Source of the DNA: Streptomyces sp. TRM70350
Lineage (GTDB): Bacteria; Actinomycetota; Actinomycetes; Streptomycetales; Streptomycetaceae
Direction: 5' to 3'
NCBI RefSeq assembly: GCF_019219825.1
Contig: NZ_JAHUXH010000025.1
Coordinates: forward strand, 47,693 to 111,692
DNA length: 64,000 nt
Part shown: one piece after another, positions 16,829 through 24,164 of the stretch
Numbering within the stretch: position 1 is the stretch's first letter
How the letters are laid out: the number at the start of each line of letters is the position of its first letter
The notes under the pieces: model-generated
Seen by the model: the letters and a program-made list of their open reading frames with translations, nothing else
What the model was told of the DNA's origin: nothing
The model's database searches: none
Program-made: the position numbers and the translations under genes

Positions 16829-18912
16829 CGGCGACCGCGACGGAATCGGCCCCCACCGCAGGCTCCGCCACCGGAGCCTTTGTCGCCGACGTCCCCGCCG
16901 ACGCGCCGCTGGAAGCGGGCCGTGCCGCGCTGCAGCGCGCGCTGTCGGCACGTCACGAGACGGAGCGCCCGGCGCGGGGCGGGCGGGACGCACAGGGCAG
17001 GGGTGTTGCCCAGGACGAGGGCGCCTGTGGGCTTCCCGCCCCACTGGTCGTACCGCTCGGTGCCGCCGACACGCTGGGCTTCGGGCACCCCGACCCGTAC
17101 GCCGCGGTCCGGCCCGTGGCCACCGTCCAGCTGACCGCCCGCGCCGTGCTGATCGGCCCCTCGGGAGGGGAGGCGGGCAGTGCGGCATGCGGGCAGTGCC
17201 TCGCCATGCGCTGGCAGCGGCTGCGCAGCCGCTCCGAGCGAGAGGCCATGGAACTCGGCTACGAACCGCGCGGCGCAGCGCGCTGGCCGGTGTTCACCGA
17301 CTACGCGGTCGAGGCGGTCTGGGCCGCGTACCGGGCCGTGTTCACCGGCGACCGCACCGCGTCGGACGCCACCGCGTCGGACGCCACCGCGTCGGACGCC
17401 ACCGCGGCCGACCGCGCACTGCCGCGCGTCACCCGCGTCGACCTCGGCACTCTCGCCACCGCCGGCTTCCCGCTGCTGCCGGAGCCGCTGTGCCCGGCCT
17501 GCGTGCGACCGCGCCCCGACACGGCCGACGCCGCCCGGATGCGGCTGGGCCCGGCCCGCAAACCGGACCCCGACGGCTACCGGCTGCGGTCCCTGGACTC
17601 CTACCCCCTGCCGACCGCCGCCCTGGCCAACCCGGTCTGCGGCGCCCTCGGTTCGGACACCTGGATCAACCCCGCCTCCACCACGACCGCCCCGGTGGCC
17701 GGCACGAACTTCGTCCGCGGCTACGCCGGGCTCAACGACGTCACCTGGAGCGGACAGGCCAACAGCTACCGCACCAGCCGCACCCTGGCCTACCTGGAAG
17801 GTCTGGAACGGTACGCCGGCACCCACCGGCGGCGCGGCACCACCCCGGTCACCGGCTCGTACCACCAGCTCGCGGACCGCGCGCTGAACCCCGCGGAGTG
17901 CGGCTTCTACGCTCCGGAGACCTATGCGCGGGACCATCTCGTCAGTCCCTTCGATCCGGACCGGGAGATTCCCTGGGTATGGGGCCACTCCCTGCGCGAC
18001 GACCGCCCGATCCTCGTTCCGGCAAGGCTCGCGCACTACGGCGCCGGCGTGGACGCCGACAACTTCGTCTTCGAGTGCTCCAACGGCTGTGCCACCGGCG
18101 GCAGTCTGGAAGAGGCGATCCTCCACGGCCTGCTGGAACTCATCGAGCGCGACGCGTTCCTGCTCGCCTGGTACGGCCGGGCCCGCCTCACCGAGATCGA
18201 CCTGGACTCGTGCCGCGGCGGCACCATCCGGTCGATGCTTGACCGGGCCGCCCTGCACGGCTACGACGTGCACGCCTTCGACACCCGGATGGACCTCGCC
18301 GTCCCGGTCGTCACCGCCCTGGCGGTGAGGCGCGACGGCGGCTACGGCACCCTCTCGTTCAGCGCGGCGGCCGGTTTCGACCCGGAGCGGACCGTCGACT
18401 CCGCCCTCTCCGAGGTGCTGACCTACATCCCGCACCTGCCCTACCAGGTCGCCGAGCGGCACAGCGAACTGGAGGAGATGACAGGGGACTTCACCAAGGT
18501 GCTGCACCTGAAGGACCACGCCCAGCTCTACGGGCTGCCGGTGATGACGGAGCACGCCCGGGAGTACCTGGAACCCACGGCCCTTTTGCCGCTCGTGGAG
18601 TTGTACCGGGACTGGGAGGAACGGCGGCCACGCACCGGAGACCTCCTCGACGACCTGGGGCTGGTGCGGGACGAGCTGATACGCACCGGGCACGATGTGA
18701 TCGCCGTCGACCAGACCACCCCCGAGCAGCACCGGATGGGGCTCCACACGGTCAGTACGACCGTTCCCGGCCTGCTGCCGCTCGACTTCGGCTGGAGCCG
18801 TCAGCGCGCCCTGCTGATGCCGCGGCTGCGGACCGGGCTGCGGACGGCGGGACGGCGTGCGGACGATCTGGGTGACGCGGACATCAAGGTCGTACCGCAT
18901 CCCTTCCCGTGA
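16825..18912 (+). CDS. YcaO cyclodehydratase, copy 2 (TOMM/thiopeptide type)
   Basis: A 695-residue paralogue of the YcaO at 6611-8569. It keeps the zinc-type pairs CGQC near 124 and CPAC near 227, the ATP site SNGCATGGSLEEA, the acidic LIERDAFLLAWYGR and the PHPFP C-terminus. It therefore also looks like an azoline former rather than an amidine- or thioamide-forming YcaO. The N-terminus differs: it has a longer Ala-rich leader and, near residues 178-192, a thrice repeated TASDA unit. It is the last plus-strand gene of the operon and ends at a strong hairpin. Two complete azoline-type YcaO genes in one cluster suggest division of labour, for example Cys versus Ser/Thr. Confidence 0.92.
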   Translation: MTATATESAPTAGSATGAFVADVPADAPLEAGRAALQRALSARHETERPARGGRDAQGRGVAQDEGACGLPAPLVVPLGAADTLGFGHPDPYAAVRPVATVQLTARAVLIGPSGGEAGSAACGQCLAMRWQRLRSRSEREAMELGYEPRGAARWPVFTDYAVEAVWAAYRAVFTGDRTASDATASDATASDATAADRALPRVTRVDLGTLATAGFPLLPEPLCPACVRPRPDTADAARMRLGPARKPDPDGYRLRSLDSYPLPTAALANPVCGALGSDTWINPASTTTAPVAGTNFVRGYAGLNDVTWSGQANSYRTSRTLAYLEGLERYAGTHRRRGTTPVTGSYHQLADRALNPAECGFYAPETYARDHLVSPFDPDREIPWVWGHSLRDDRPILVPARLAHYGAGVDADNFVFECSNGCATGGSLEEAILHGLLELIERDAFLLAWYGRARLTEIDLDSCRGGTIRSMLDRAALHGYDVHAFDTRMDLAVPVVTALAVRRDGGYGTLSFSAAAGFDPERTVDSALSEVLTYIPHLPYQVAERHSELEEMTGDFTKVLHLKDHAQLYGLPVMTEHAREYLEPTALLPLVELYRDWEERRPRTGDLLDDLGLVRDELIRTGHDVIAVDQTTPEQHRMGLHTVSTTVPGLLPLDFGWSRQRALLMPRLRTGLRTAGRRADDLGDADIKVVPHPFP
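17356..17400 (+). repeat. 15-bp tandem repeat, three copies, inside YcaO copy 2
   Basis: Three copies of accgcgtcggacgcc encode TASDA three times, in frame, in a loop of YcaO copy 2. YcaO copy 1 has no such repeat at the matching position. Confidence 0.95.
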
Positions 18913-18953
18913 GGGGCCGCCTTCGGGGGCGCTTCCAGCACACGCCAACGTCC

Positions 18954-18994
18954 GGCAGCCCCTTCCAGCGGGTTCGGCCGTGGAAGGGGCTGCC
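18954..18994. terminator. bidirectional hairpin terminator between YcaO copy 2 and the precursor gene
   Basis: A perfect 14-bp stem, ggcagccccttcca pairing with tggaaggggctgcc, encloses a 13-base loop. It lies between the convergent ends of the biosynthetic operon (stop at 18912) and the precursor gene (stop at 19014), so it can serve both strands. There is no U-run, as is common in Streptomyces. Confidence 0.85.
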
Positions 18995-19013
18995 GATCAG
19001 GTCAGGCGCGTGA

Positions 19014-19190
19014 TCAGGCGCTGCAGGAGGTGGTGCTGGTGGTGCTGGAGCAGGTCGACGTCGAGGAGGAGGACGTCGAACCGGCGAGGACGACCTCGGC
19101 CGCGTCCGAGTAGTCGGAGATCTCGAAGGTCTCGGCCTCCAGCTCCAGGATCTCGTCGGCGAGGGTGGCGAGCTCGGTCTTCGGGGCCAT
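19014..19190 (-). CDS. RiPP precursor peptide, thiopeptide-like leader with Ser/Thr/Cys core
   Basis: A 58-residue peptide on the minus strand. The ATG at 19190 has GAAGGAG 6 bases upstream, which decides it over longer in-frame starts. The acidic leader (LADEILELEAETFEISDYSD) is of the thiazolylpeptide precursor type. After VVLAG, at about residue 37, the remainder is 11 Ser, 7 Thr, 2 Cys (residues 47 and 56) and a final Ala, so 20 of 21 core residues could be cyclised or dehydrated. The exact cleavage site is inferred from the family. The gene converges on the enzyme operon and is divergent from the M20 hydrolase gene. Confidence 0.93.
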   Translation of the reverse strand: MAPKTELATLADEILELEAETFEISDYSDAAEVVLAGSTSSSSTSTCSSTTSTTSCSA

Positions 19191-19214
19191 GGTGTGCTCC
19201 TTCGTCAGCGGGGC

Positions 19215-19260
19215 CCGCCGGCCTCTCCGGCGGTGTTCCCCTTGCGATGACTCCATCGCA
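19215..19260 (-). promoter_or_regulatory. two hairpins in the precursor 5' leader region
   Basis: Upstream of the precursor start are ccgccgg/ccggcgg (19215-19233, 5-base loop) and tgcgatg/catcgca (19243-19260, 4-base loop, with outer cccc/gggg pairing at 19238-19241 and 19263-19266). If the promoter lies beyond 19270 these would form in the transcript and could stabilise or attenuate it. The second could also be a protein-binding palindrome. The function is not known. Confidence 0.5.
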
Positions 19261-19294
19261 CAGGGGGCTGCTGTCAGATCGGCCCGGCGCTCGC

Positions 19295-19332
19295 TGTCAG
19301 TTCACTGACACCCCCTGACAGCGACCCGACAG
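19295..19332. promoter_or_regulatory. candidate operator: perfect palindrome with tandem TGTCRG-type repeats
   Basis: A perfect inverted repeat, TGTCAGT-tc-ACTGACA, occupies 19295-19310. Further same-direction copies follow: CTGACA at 19305 and 19315 and CCGACA at 19326, a period of 10-11 bases, with one more TGTCAG at 19272. Direct heptamer-like repeats spaced by one helical turn are the classical SARP binding pattern. The site lies between the divergent precursor and M20 genes, about 105 and 77 bases from their starts, so one regulator could control both. Confidence 0.55.
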
Positions 19333-19408
19333 CGGTCTGGAACACCCGGGCCGCACGCTCGCGAGCATGGGGCCCCGAGCCCGTGCGGGGAATGAGGAGG
19401 TGAGTACG

Positions 19409-20677
19409 GTGGACGGAACAGGAACAGCAGGCGTTCCGCGGGACGTGCTGCGGTCGGCGATCGAGCTCTACCTCGATCTGCACGCCCACCCGGAGCTCTC
19501 GGGCGCCGAGAGCCGCACCGCGGCCCGCCTCGCCCGCTGGATGGAGCGGTACGGCTGCACGGTCACGCGCGAGGTCGGGGGCCACGGCGTCGTCGGCGTC
19601 CTGCGCAACGGTCCCGGGCCGACGGTGATGCTGCGCGCCGAACTCGACGCACTGCCGGTCGACGAACAGACCGGCGTGCCGTACGCGAGTACCGTGCCGG
19701 GCGTCATGCACGCCTGCGGTCACGATCTGCACATGGCCGCGGCGGCGGGAGCGCTCGCCCAACTGGCCGGTGACCGTGCGGCCTGGAGCGGCACACTGCT
19801 GGTCGTCGGCCAGCCCGCGGAGGAGACGCTCACCGGGGCACGCGCGATGCGGGCGGACGGCCTGTACGAACGCTTCGGCACCCCCGAGGTCGTCCTGGCC
19901 CAGCACAGCGCCCCGCTGCCCGCGGGGACGGTGGCCCACGGGCGGGGGCCGCTGCTGGCGGGCAGCACGGCCATGGACGTGATCATCCACGGACGCGGCG
20001 GCCACGCCGGTGCCCCGCAGCTGACCGTCGACCCGGTGCCGGCCGCCGCCGCCGTCGTACTGCGCCTGCAGACGGTCGTGTCGCGGGAGACCGCACCGGC
20101 GGAGCAGGTCGTCCTGTCGGTCGGCTCGCTGCACGCGGGACAGCGGGGCAACGTGATCCCGGACGAGGCGGAGCTGAGCCTGTGCGTACGGGCCTTCTCC
20201 GACGCCGCACTGGACCGGGTCACGGCGGCCGTCGAACGGATCGTACGGGCCGAGTGCGCGGCCTCCGGCTGCCCCAAGGACCCCGAGTTCGTCGTCACCG
20301 CCCGTTCTCCCGTGCTGCTGCCCGACGCCACCACCACCGCGGCCGTCCGCCGGGCGCACGAGGATCTGTTCGGTGCGCATCGGGTGGTCGACTGGCAACC
20401 TGCGACCGCCACCGAGGACTTCCCATGGTTCGGCACCGAGGCCGACGGTGTGCGCACGGCCTACTGGATGCTGGGCGTGACCGGCGCCCGCCAGTGGCGA
20501 ACCGCCCTGGACGGCGGCGCACCGCCGCCGTCGAACCACGCGCCGGACTTCGCCCCCGACCTGCGCACCGCGCTGCCGACCGGAATAGCGGCGATGACCG
20601 CTGCCGCCCGGCACATCCTGCGCAGGGCAGACACAGGAGAGCCGGACCTGCCGGACACGGGACGGCGGACATGCTGA
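19409..20677 (+). CDS. M20-family metallopeptidase/amidohydrolase
   Basis: A hydrolase of about 422 residues related to HipO/AbgB amidohydrolases that remove N-acyl or terminal amino acids. It shows the start motif LHAHPELSGAESRTA, the metal-binding HACGHDLHMAA and QPAEETLTGARAM with the catalytic Glu pair. A later His lies in GRGGHAGAP. The GTG at 19409 is preferred because AGGAGG lies 8 bases upstream; a GTG at 19400 and an ATG at 19367 are also in frame. It is divergent from the precursor gene, sharing a 218-base control region, and overlaps the next small gene by 7 bases. It could trim the leader remnant or hydrolyse an amide in maturation or resistance, but this role is inference. Confidence 0.85.
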   Translation: MDGTGTAGVPRDVLRSAIELYLDLHAHPELSGAESRTAARLARWMERYGCTVTREVGGHGVVGVLRNGPGPTVMLRAELDALPVDEQTGVPYASTVPGVMHACGHDLHMAAAAGALAQLAGDRAAWSGTLLVVGQPAEETLTGARAMRADGLYERFGTPEVVLAQHSAPLPAGTVAHGRGPLLAGSTAMDVIIHGRGGHAGAPQLTVDPVPAAAAVVLRLQTVVSRETAPAEQVVLSVGSLHAGQRGNVIPDEAELSLCVRAFSDAALDRVTAAVERIVRAECAASGCPKDPEFVVTARSPVLLPDATTTAAVRRAHEDLFGAHRVVDWQPATATEDFPWFGTEADGVRTAYWMLGVTGARQWRTALDGGAPPPSNHAPDFAPDLRTALPTGIAAMTAAARHILRRADTGEPDLPDTGRRTC

Positions 20678-20931
20678 CGCCCGGTCACATCCGGAGGGCG
20701 GTGGAGGTCGTCACCGTCCGCCGGGACCGTTCGGCACCCTCCGGGGAGACCACGGTGGTACGGCTGCTGGGACTCCTGCCGGCCGACTGGTCCTGCACCT
20801 TCGATGTCAGCCCCGACCGGGTCCGGCTGTGGGTCGAGCCGGGCCGCGGAGGCGATCGGAACACGGTGCGGCGCGCGATGGCCGAGGTGCTCGCCGACAC
20901 GGCCCTGTACGGCTGGTCCCAGGAGAACTGA
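20671..20931 (+). CDS. 86-residue protein of unknown function coupled to the M20 gene
   Basis: The ATG at 20671 overlaps the M20 stop (ATGCTGA), so the two are translationally coupled. The product starts MLTPGHIRRAVEVVTVRRD and contains LLGLLPADWSCTFDVSP, DRVRLWVEPGRGGDR and a final helix VRRAMAEVLADTALYGWS. It looks like a small soluble alpha/beta protein with no signal peptide. I do not recognise a family. Tight coupling to the hydrolase suggests a partner or an adaptor for the same pathway. Confidence 0.7.
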   Translation: MLTPGHIRRAVEVVTVRRDRSAPSGETTVVRLLGLLPADWSCTFDVSPDRVRLWVEPGRGGDRNTVRRAMAEVLADTALYGWSQEN

Positions 20932-20969
20932 CCGGCTGACCGGCCGACGGTTTCCTGCCGGACGCGGCG

Positions 20970-21953
20970 TCAGATCCAGCCGCGCTCGCGTGCCAGCAGT
21001 GCCGCATGCGCCCTGTTGACGGCGCCGAGTCTCTCCATGAGATCGGCGACATAACGCCGGTAGGTGCGCACCGAAACCCCCAACTCCCGGGCGCCGGCTT
21101 CGTCCTTGCCGACCGAGCACATCAGAACGAGCACCTGCTGTTCGGTCTCCGACAGACCGGAAGCCGGGCCCGTGCCGTCCGTCGCCTCCCAGTACGCCAG
21201 GTCCTCGGCCTCCGCCCAGATCTTCTCGAACAGGGCGATGATGTTGACGACGATCCCGCTCTTGTGCGCCAGTAACGCACCGCGCGAGGTGTTCTGCGGA
21301 TCCAGCGGCACCAGGGCGGCCGAGCGATCGTAGACAAGGATGCGCTCACTGGTGTCCTCGACCACTCGGATCACGGCTCCGTGGGAGGCCAGTTCCCGTA
21401 AGTAGTCGGCGGTCGGCCTGTCCTGCAAGGCCTTGCGCAGCACGACGTTGCGGATCCGTACCCCGCGGCGCAGACAGCGCAGGTCCAACGGCCGTGACCG
21501 CTCGATGTTCTCCGGTGACAGTCTTGTGTACGGCTCCACGGAGAGAATCTCGTCGCGGGCGAAGAAGGCCAGGCAGTCGATGCGGTCGCGGATCTCGGCG
21601 AGGCCCTCCAACTGCTCGATGCCCTGCGGGCAGGGACTGCGCGAACCCAGCTCCGCGCGCAGCCCGTCCACCATGTGCCGGGAGCGGGTGAGGCGCTGGA
21701 ACTCCAGATGGAGGGCCTGCAGCCGCAGGTCCACCAGCCTGGCCAGCGCCACCTCCGGGTCTGTGGGGCAGACCGATCCGTCCGCGCCTGCGGGACTGAG
21801 CAGCCCCAGCTCCTGCAGCCGGTCCAGACAGACACGCGCCAGATCCGTGTCCATGTGCAGCCGCAGATGGATGTCATCCACGGACGTGTCCGGATGCCTC
21901 AGGAAGTGCCGGTACATCTCCTCTTCCGATGAGGACACGCCTAACACCGCCAT
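20970..21953 (-). CDS. LuxR-family transcriptional regulator with N-terminal winged-helix-like region
   Basis: A regulator of about 327 residues. Residues 1-75 look like a TrmB/MarR-like winged helix (HLRLHMDTDLARVCLDRLQE). A middle region of about 200 residues resembles the phospholipase-D-like segment of such regulators. The C-terminal LuxR DNA-binding domain is clear (GLSETEQQVLVLMCSVGKDE, then LGVSVRTYRRYVADLMERLG). There is no receiver domain. The ATG at 21953 is chosen; a TTG 15 bases upstream is possible. The fourth codon is TTA (21942-21944), implying bldA-dependent translation. It closes the RiPP cluster and converges with the M20 pair, so a second cluster-specific regulator is likely. 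Confidence 0.85.
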   Translation of the reverse strand: MAVLGVSSSEEEMYRHFLRHPDTSVDDIHLRLHMDTDLARVCLDRLQELGLLSPAGADGSVCPTDPEVALARLVDLRLQALHLEFQRLTRSRHMVDGLRAELGSRSPCPQGIEQLEGLAEIRDRIDCLAFFARDEILSVEPYTRLSPENIERSRPLDLRCLRRGVRIRNVVLRKALQDRPTADYLRELASHGAVIRVVEDTSERILVYDRSAALVPLDPQNTSRGALLAHKSGIVVNIIALFEKIWAEAEDLAYWEATDGTGPASGLSETEQQVLVLMCSVGKDEAGARELGVSVRTYRRYVADLMERLGAVNRAHAALLARERGWI

Positions 21954-22101
21954 CTCGTTGCTTCCCAAGCGGTCCCCCCGCGGTTGTGCCCCAGTTGGCC
22001 GCCCCGGTGGTCACCCGTAGTCAGTCTGCGGCCGCCCATGCGATGAACCACAGCCTAAACAGAACCTGCCGACCTCGAACATGTTTGTGCAGGAACTCTG
22101 T

Positions 22102-22896
22102 ATGAACTCTGACGGGTGGTGCCGGGCCGCTGCCCGGCTGAAGCCCCCGCTCCCCATGAAGGAATCGCTCGCTCAGTCATCCCGGGCTGCTCCGCGACAG
22201 AACGAGGACAGCCGGGTGGTCGGCCCGTGGACCCTGTGCGCCACGGTGACGGAGAGTCCGCAGAGCCTGTACTTCCCGCTCGGGACGCCGCTGGTCGTCG
22301 CCGTCGCCGACGGGCTCGGCGGGCATCCTGGCGGCGACGTGGCCAGCGCGCTGGTCGTTCGCCGGATCGCGGCCATCGGCCCCGCCCTGAGCAGCGAGGA
22401 CGCCGTCCGAGACGCCTTGAACGCCTGCAACCGCGCCGTGTACGAGGCCGTCGGCGGCGACGAGGGAAGCGAGCTCGCCGCCATGGGGACGACGGTCGCC
22501 GGCACCGTCGTGCAGCCCGGCTCGCTGCTGACGTTCAACGTGGGCGACAGCCGGGTCTTCGCCGCTTCCCGCGACGGGCTGCGCCAGGTGAGCGTCGACG
22601 ACAGACCCCCGCCCGAACCCGGGCGGCGCACCACCTCCCTCGTCACCCAGTGCCTGGGCGGCAGCCTGGCCTGTCGCGCCATCCACCCCCACGTGACGGC
22701 CGGGTCCCTGTCTCCCGGCGACCGCTATCTCATCCGCACCGACGGCCTGACCGATCCTGTGCCGACGGACGTACTCGACGAGGTGATGCGGGAGCACGAC
22801 GACGGCCGGGCGGCCTTCGAGCTGTGGAAGGCCGCCATCGCGGCAGGCGGCCCTGACAACATCACGCTGGCGATCGTGCGCGCCGAGGACGCGTAG
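22102..22896 (+). CDS. PP2C-family serine/threonine protein phosphatase
   Basis: A soluble phosphatase of about 264 residues. Metal-site motifs are NEDS near the start, VVAVADGLGGHPGGDVAS (the DG pair), GTTVAG, FNVGDSRVF, the TDGLTD loop and GGPDNITLAIV at the end. The ATG at 22102 has AGGAAC upstream; ATG at 22081 and 22156 are alternatives. It is divergent from the LuxR gene of the RiPP cluster. It could act on a Ser/Thr kinase pathway, but no kinase gene is nearby. A link to the RiPP cluster is only positional. Confidence 0.88.
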   Translation: MNSDGWCRAAARLKPPLPMKESLAQSSRAAPRQNEDSRVVGPWTLCATVTESPQSLYFPLGTPLVVAVADGLGGHPGGDVASALVVRRIAAIGPALSSEDAVRDALNACNRAVYEAVGGDEGSELAAMGTTVAGTVVQPGSLLTFNVGDSRVFAASRDGLRQVSVDDRPPPEPGRRTTSLVTQCLGGSLACRAIHPHVTAGSLSPGDRYLIRTDGLTDPVPTDVLDEVMREHDDGRAAFELWKAAIAAGGPDNITLAIVRAEDA

Positions 22897-22928
22897 GGAG
22901 GGAGGTCCGGTCGAGGAACTCCTCACAG

Positions 22929-23600
22929 CTACTCCGCCTCGTCCAGGGGGAATCCGTATCGCCCCTGCAACCGGACGAAGCAGGCCGGGGTCAGCACCCG
23001 CAGCCGATCCAACCCCGATGCGGTGCGCTCGAAGCACACCACCTGCTCGTGCCCGCCCGGCCCGATCGGCTGCACCAGGCGGCCGTGCCGCCGTACCTGT
23101 GCGACCAGCGGTGCGGGCACCTGGGGGAAAGCGGCCGACACGAGGACAGCGTCGTAGGGAGCCCGGTCCGGCACGCCGGCGCTGCCGTCGCCGACGCGCA
23201 GCTCCACGTTCCGCACGCCCTCACGCGCCAGGTTCACGCGAGCCTGCCGGGCTATCCCCGGCCGTACCTCGATGCTGACCACGTCCGCAGCCAGTCGGGC
23301 GAGCAGAGCGGTCTGAAAGCCCAGACCTGTACCGATCTCCAGGACGTGCTCGTGGCCACCGAGACCAAGGCCCTCGATCATCATGGCGGACAGCGAGGGC
23401 TGTGTGGTGACCTGTCCCTGCCCGATGGCGACGGGCACGTCCCGGTAGGCGGCAGCCACCTGACCGGCCGGGACGAATCCCGCCCGGGGTGTCGCCCGCA
23501 CGGCCTCCAGCAGCCGCTCGTCCATGATCCCGGCGGCTCTGAGGGCCCGTACGAGATCGTCCGGTTCCTCGGCGACGGAGGGCAGAGGCTGTTTCACCAA
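22929..23600 (-). CDS. protein-L-isoaspartate O-methyltransferase family protein
   Basis: A 223-residue SAM-dependent enzyme. It carries the SAM loop VLEIGTGLGFQTALLARLA, the acidic SIEVRPGIA strand end, a post-I strand VELRVGDGSAGVPDRAPYDA, and an N-terminal substrate region with IGQGQVTTQPSLSAMM, which matches the PCMT motif for isoaspartyl recognition. The usual role is repair of aged proteins; some RiPP clusters use a relative to install isoaspartate. The GTG start has AAAGGAGCG upstream. It converges with the PP2C gene. Nothing in the precursor core (no Asp or Asn) supports a RiPP role here. Confidence 0.88.
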   Translation of the reverse strand: MVKQPLPSVAEEPDDLVRALRAAGIMDERLLEAVRATPRAGFVPAGQVAAAYRDVPVAIGQGQVTTQPSLSAMMIEGLGLGGHEHVLEIGTGLGFQTALLARLAADVVSIEVRPGIARQARVNLAREGVRNVELRVGDGSAGVPDRAPYDAVLVSAAFPQVPAPLVAQVRRHGRLVQPIGPGGHEQVVCFERTASGLDRLRVLTPACFVRLQGRYGFPLDEAE

Positions 23601-23660
23601 CGCGCTCCTTTCGGTGACCGCCGAGCGGGGCGGAACGGCGCGTCCGCATGGTTCTTCCGT

Positions 23661-24086
23661 TCACGCTCGTTCCAGGTACTCCTTGAAGTGCTCCAGATCG
23701 CTGCGGACGAGTCGTTCGATGGCGTTCGTCTGGGCGAACCCCTTCGGCCCGCCGAAGTTCTCCCGGACCGTGTCGGGGTCGTACTCCACCCGTGCCTGGA
23801 TGCGGGTGGTGTTCTCGTCGACCGGCCGAACCGAGAAGGAACCCGTCAGCTCGGGCGCGCCCGTGGTGAGCCACTCCATCACGTGCTCGCCGCGGTCGGA
23901 GACCTCGGCCTCCACCTCCCGGGCCCGGCCACCTGCCTCCACGTTCAGATGCGCTCGGCCCCCCGCGTCCGTATGCGCGTCCCGCACTCCTTCCACGAAG
24001 CGTGGATAGTCCTCCACTCGGTGCAGCGTTTCCCAGGCCGTGTCGATCGGAACTCCGACGTCGACGTGCAGTTCGAGGGTGCTCAC
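23661..24086 (-). CDS. SRPBCC (polyketide cyclase/dehydrase-like) family protein
   Basis: A 141-residue protein starting STLELHVDVGVPIDTAWETL with a GTG preceded by GGAGGTGGGCC. The pattern of strands (GGRAREVEAEVSDRGEHVME, then TRIQARVEYDPDTVRENFGG) and the final helix VRSDLEHFKEYLERA fits the START-like helix-grip fold that binds hydrophobic ligands. It is on the same strand as the methyltransferase, 60 bases upstream of it. Substrate unknown. Confidence 0.82.
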   Translation of the reverse strand: MSTLELHVDVGVPIDTAWETLHRVEDYPRFVEGVRDAHTDAGGRAHLNVEAGGRAREVEAEVSDRGEHVMEWLTTGAPELTGSFSVRPVDENTTRIQARVEYDPDTVRENFGGPKGFAQTNAIERLVRSDLEHFKEYLERA

Positions 24087-24164
24087 GGCCCACCTCCACG
24101 TGCAGCTCGTGACGCATGGCTTTCTGCTTCCAGTGTGCGCTTGGCAGGCGAGCGGGGGCGGGAC

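Noticed and set aside
20182..20670. Upstream extension of the 86-residue gene at 20671-20931
   Set aside because: The upstream part is a shifted-frame shadow of the M20 gene; the ATG overlapping the M20 stop is the natural start.
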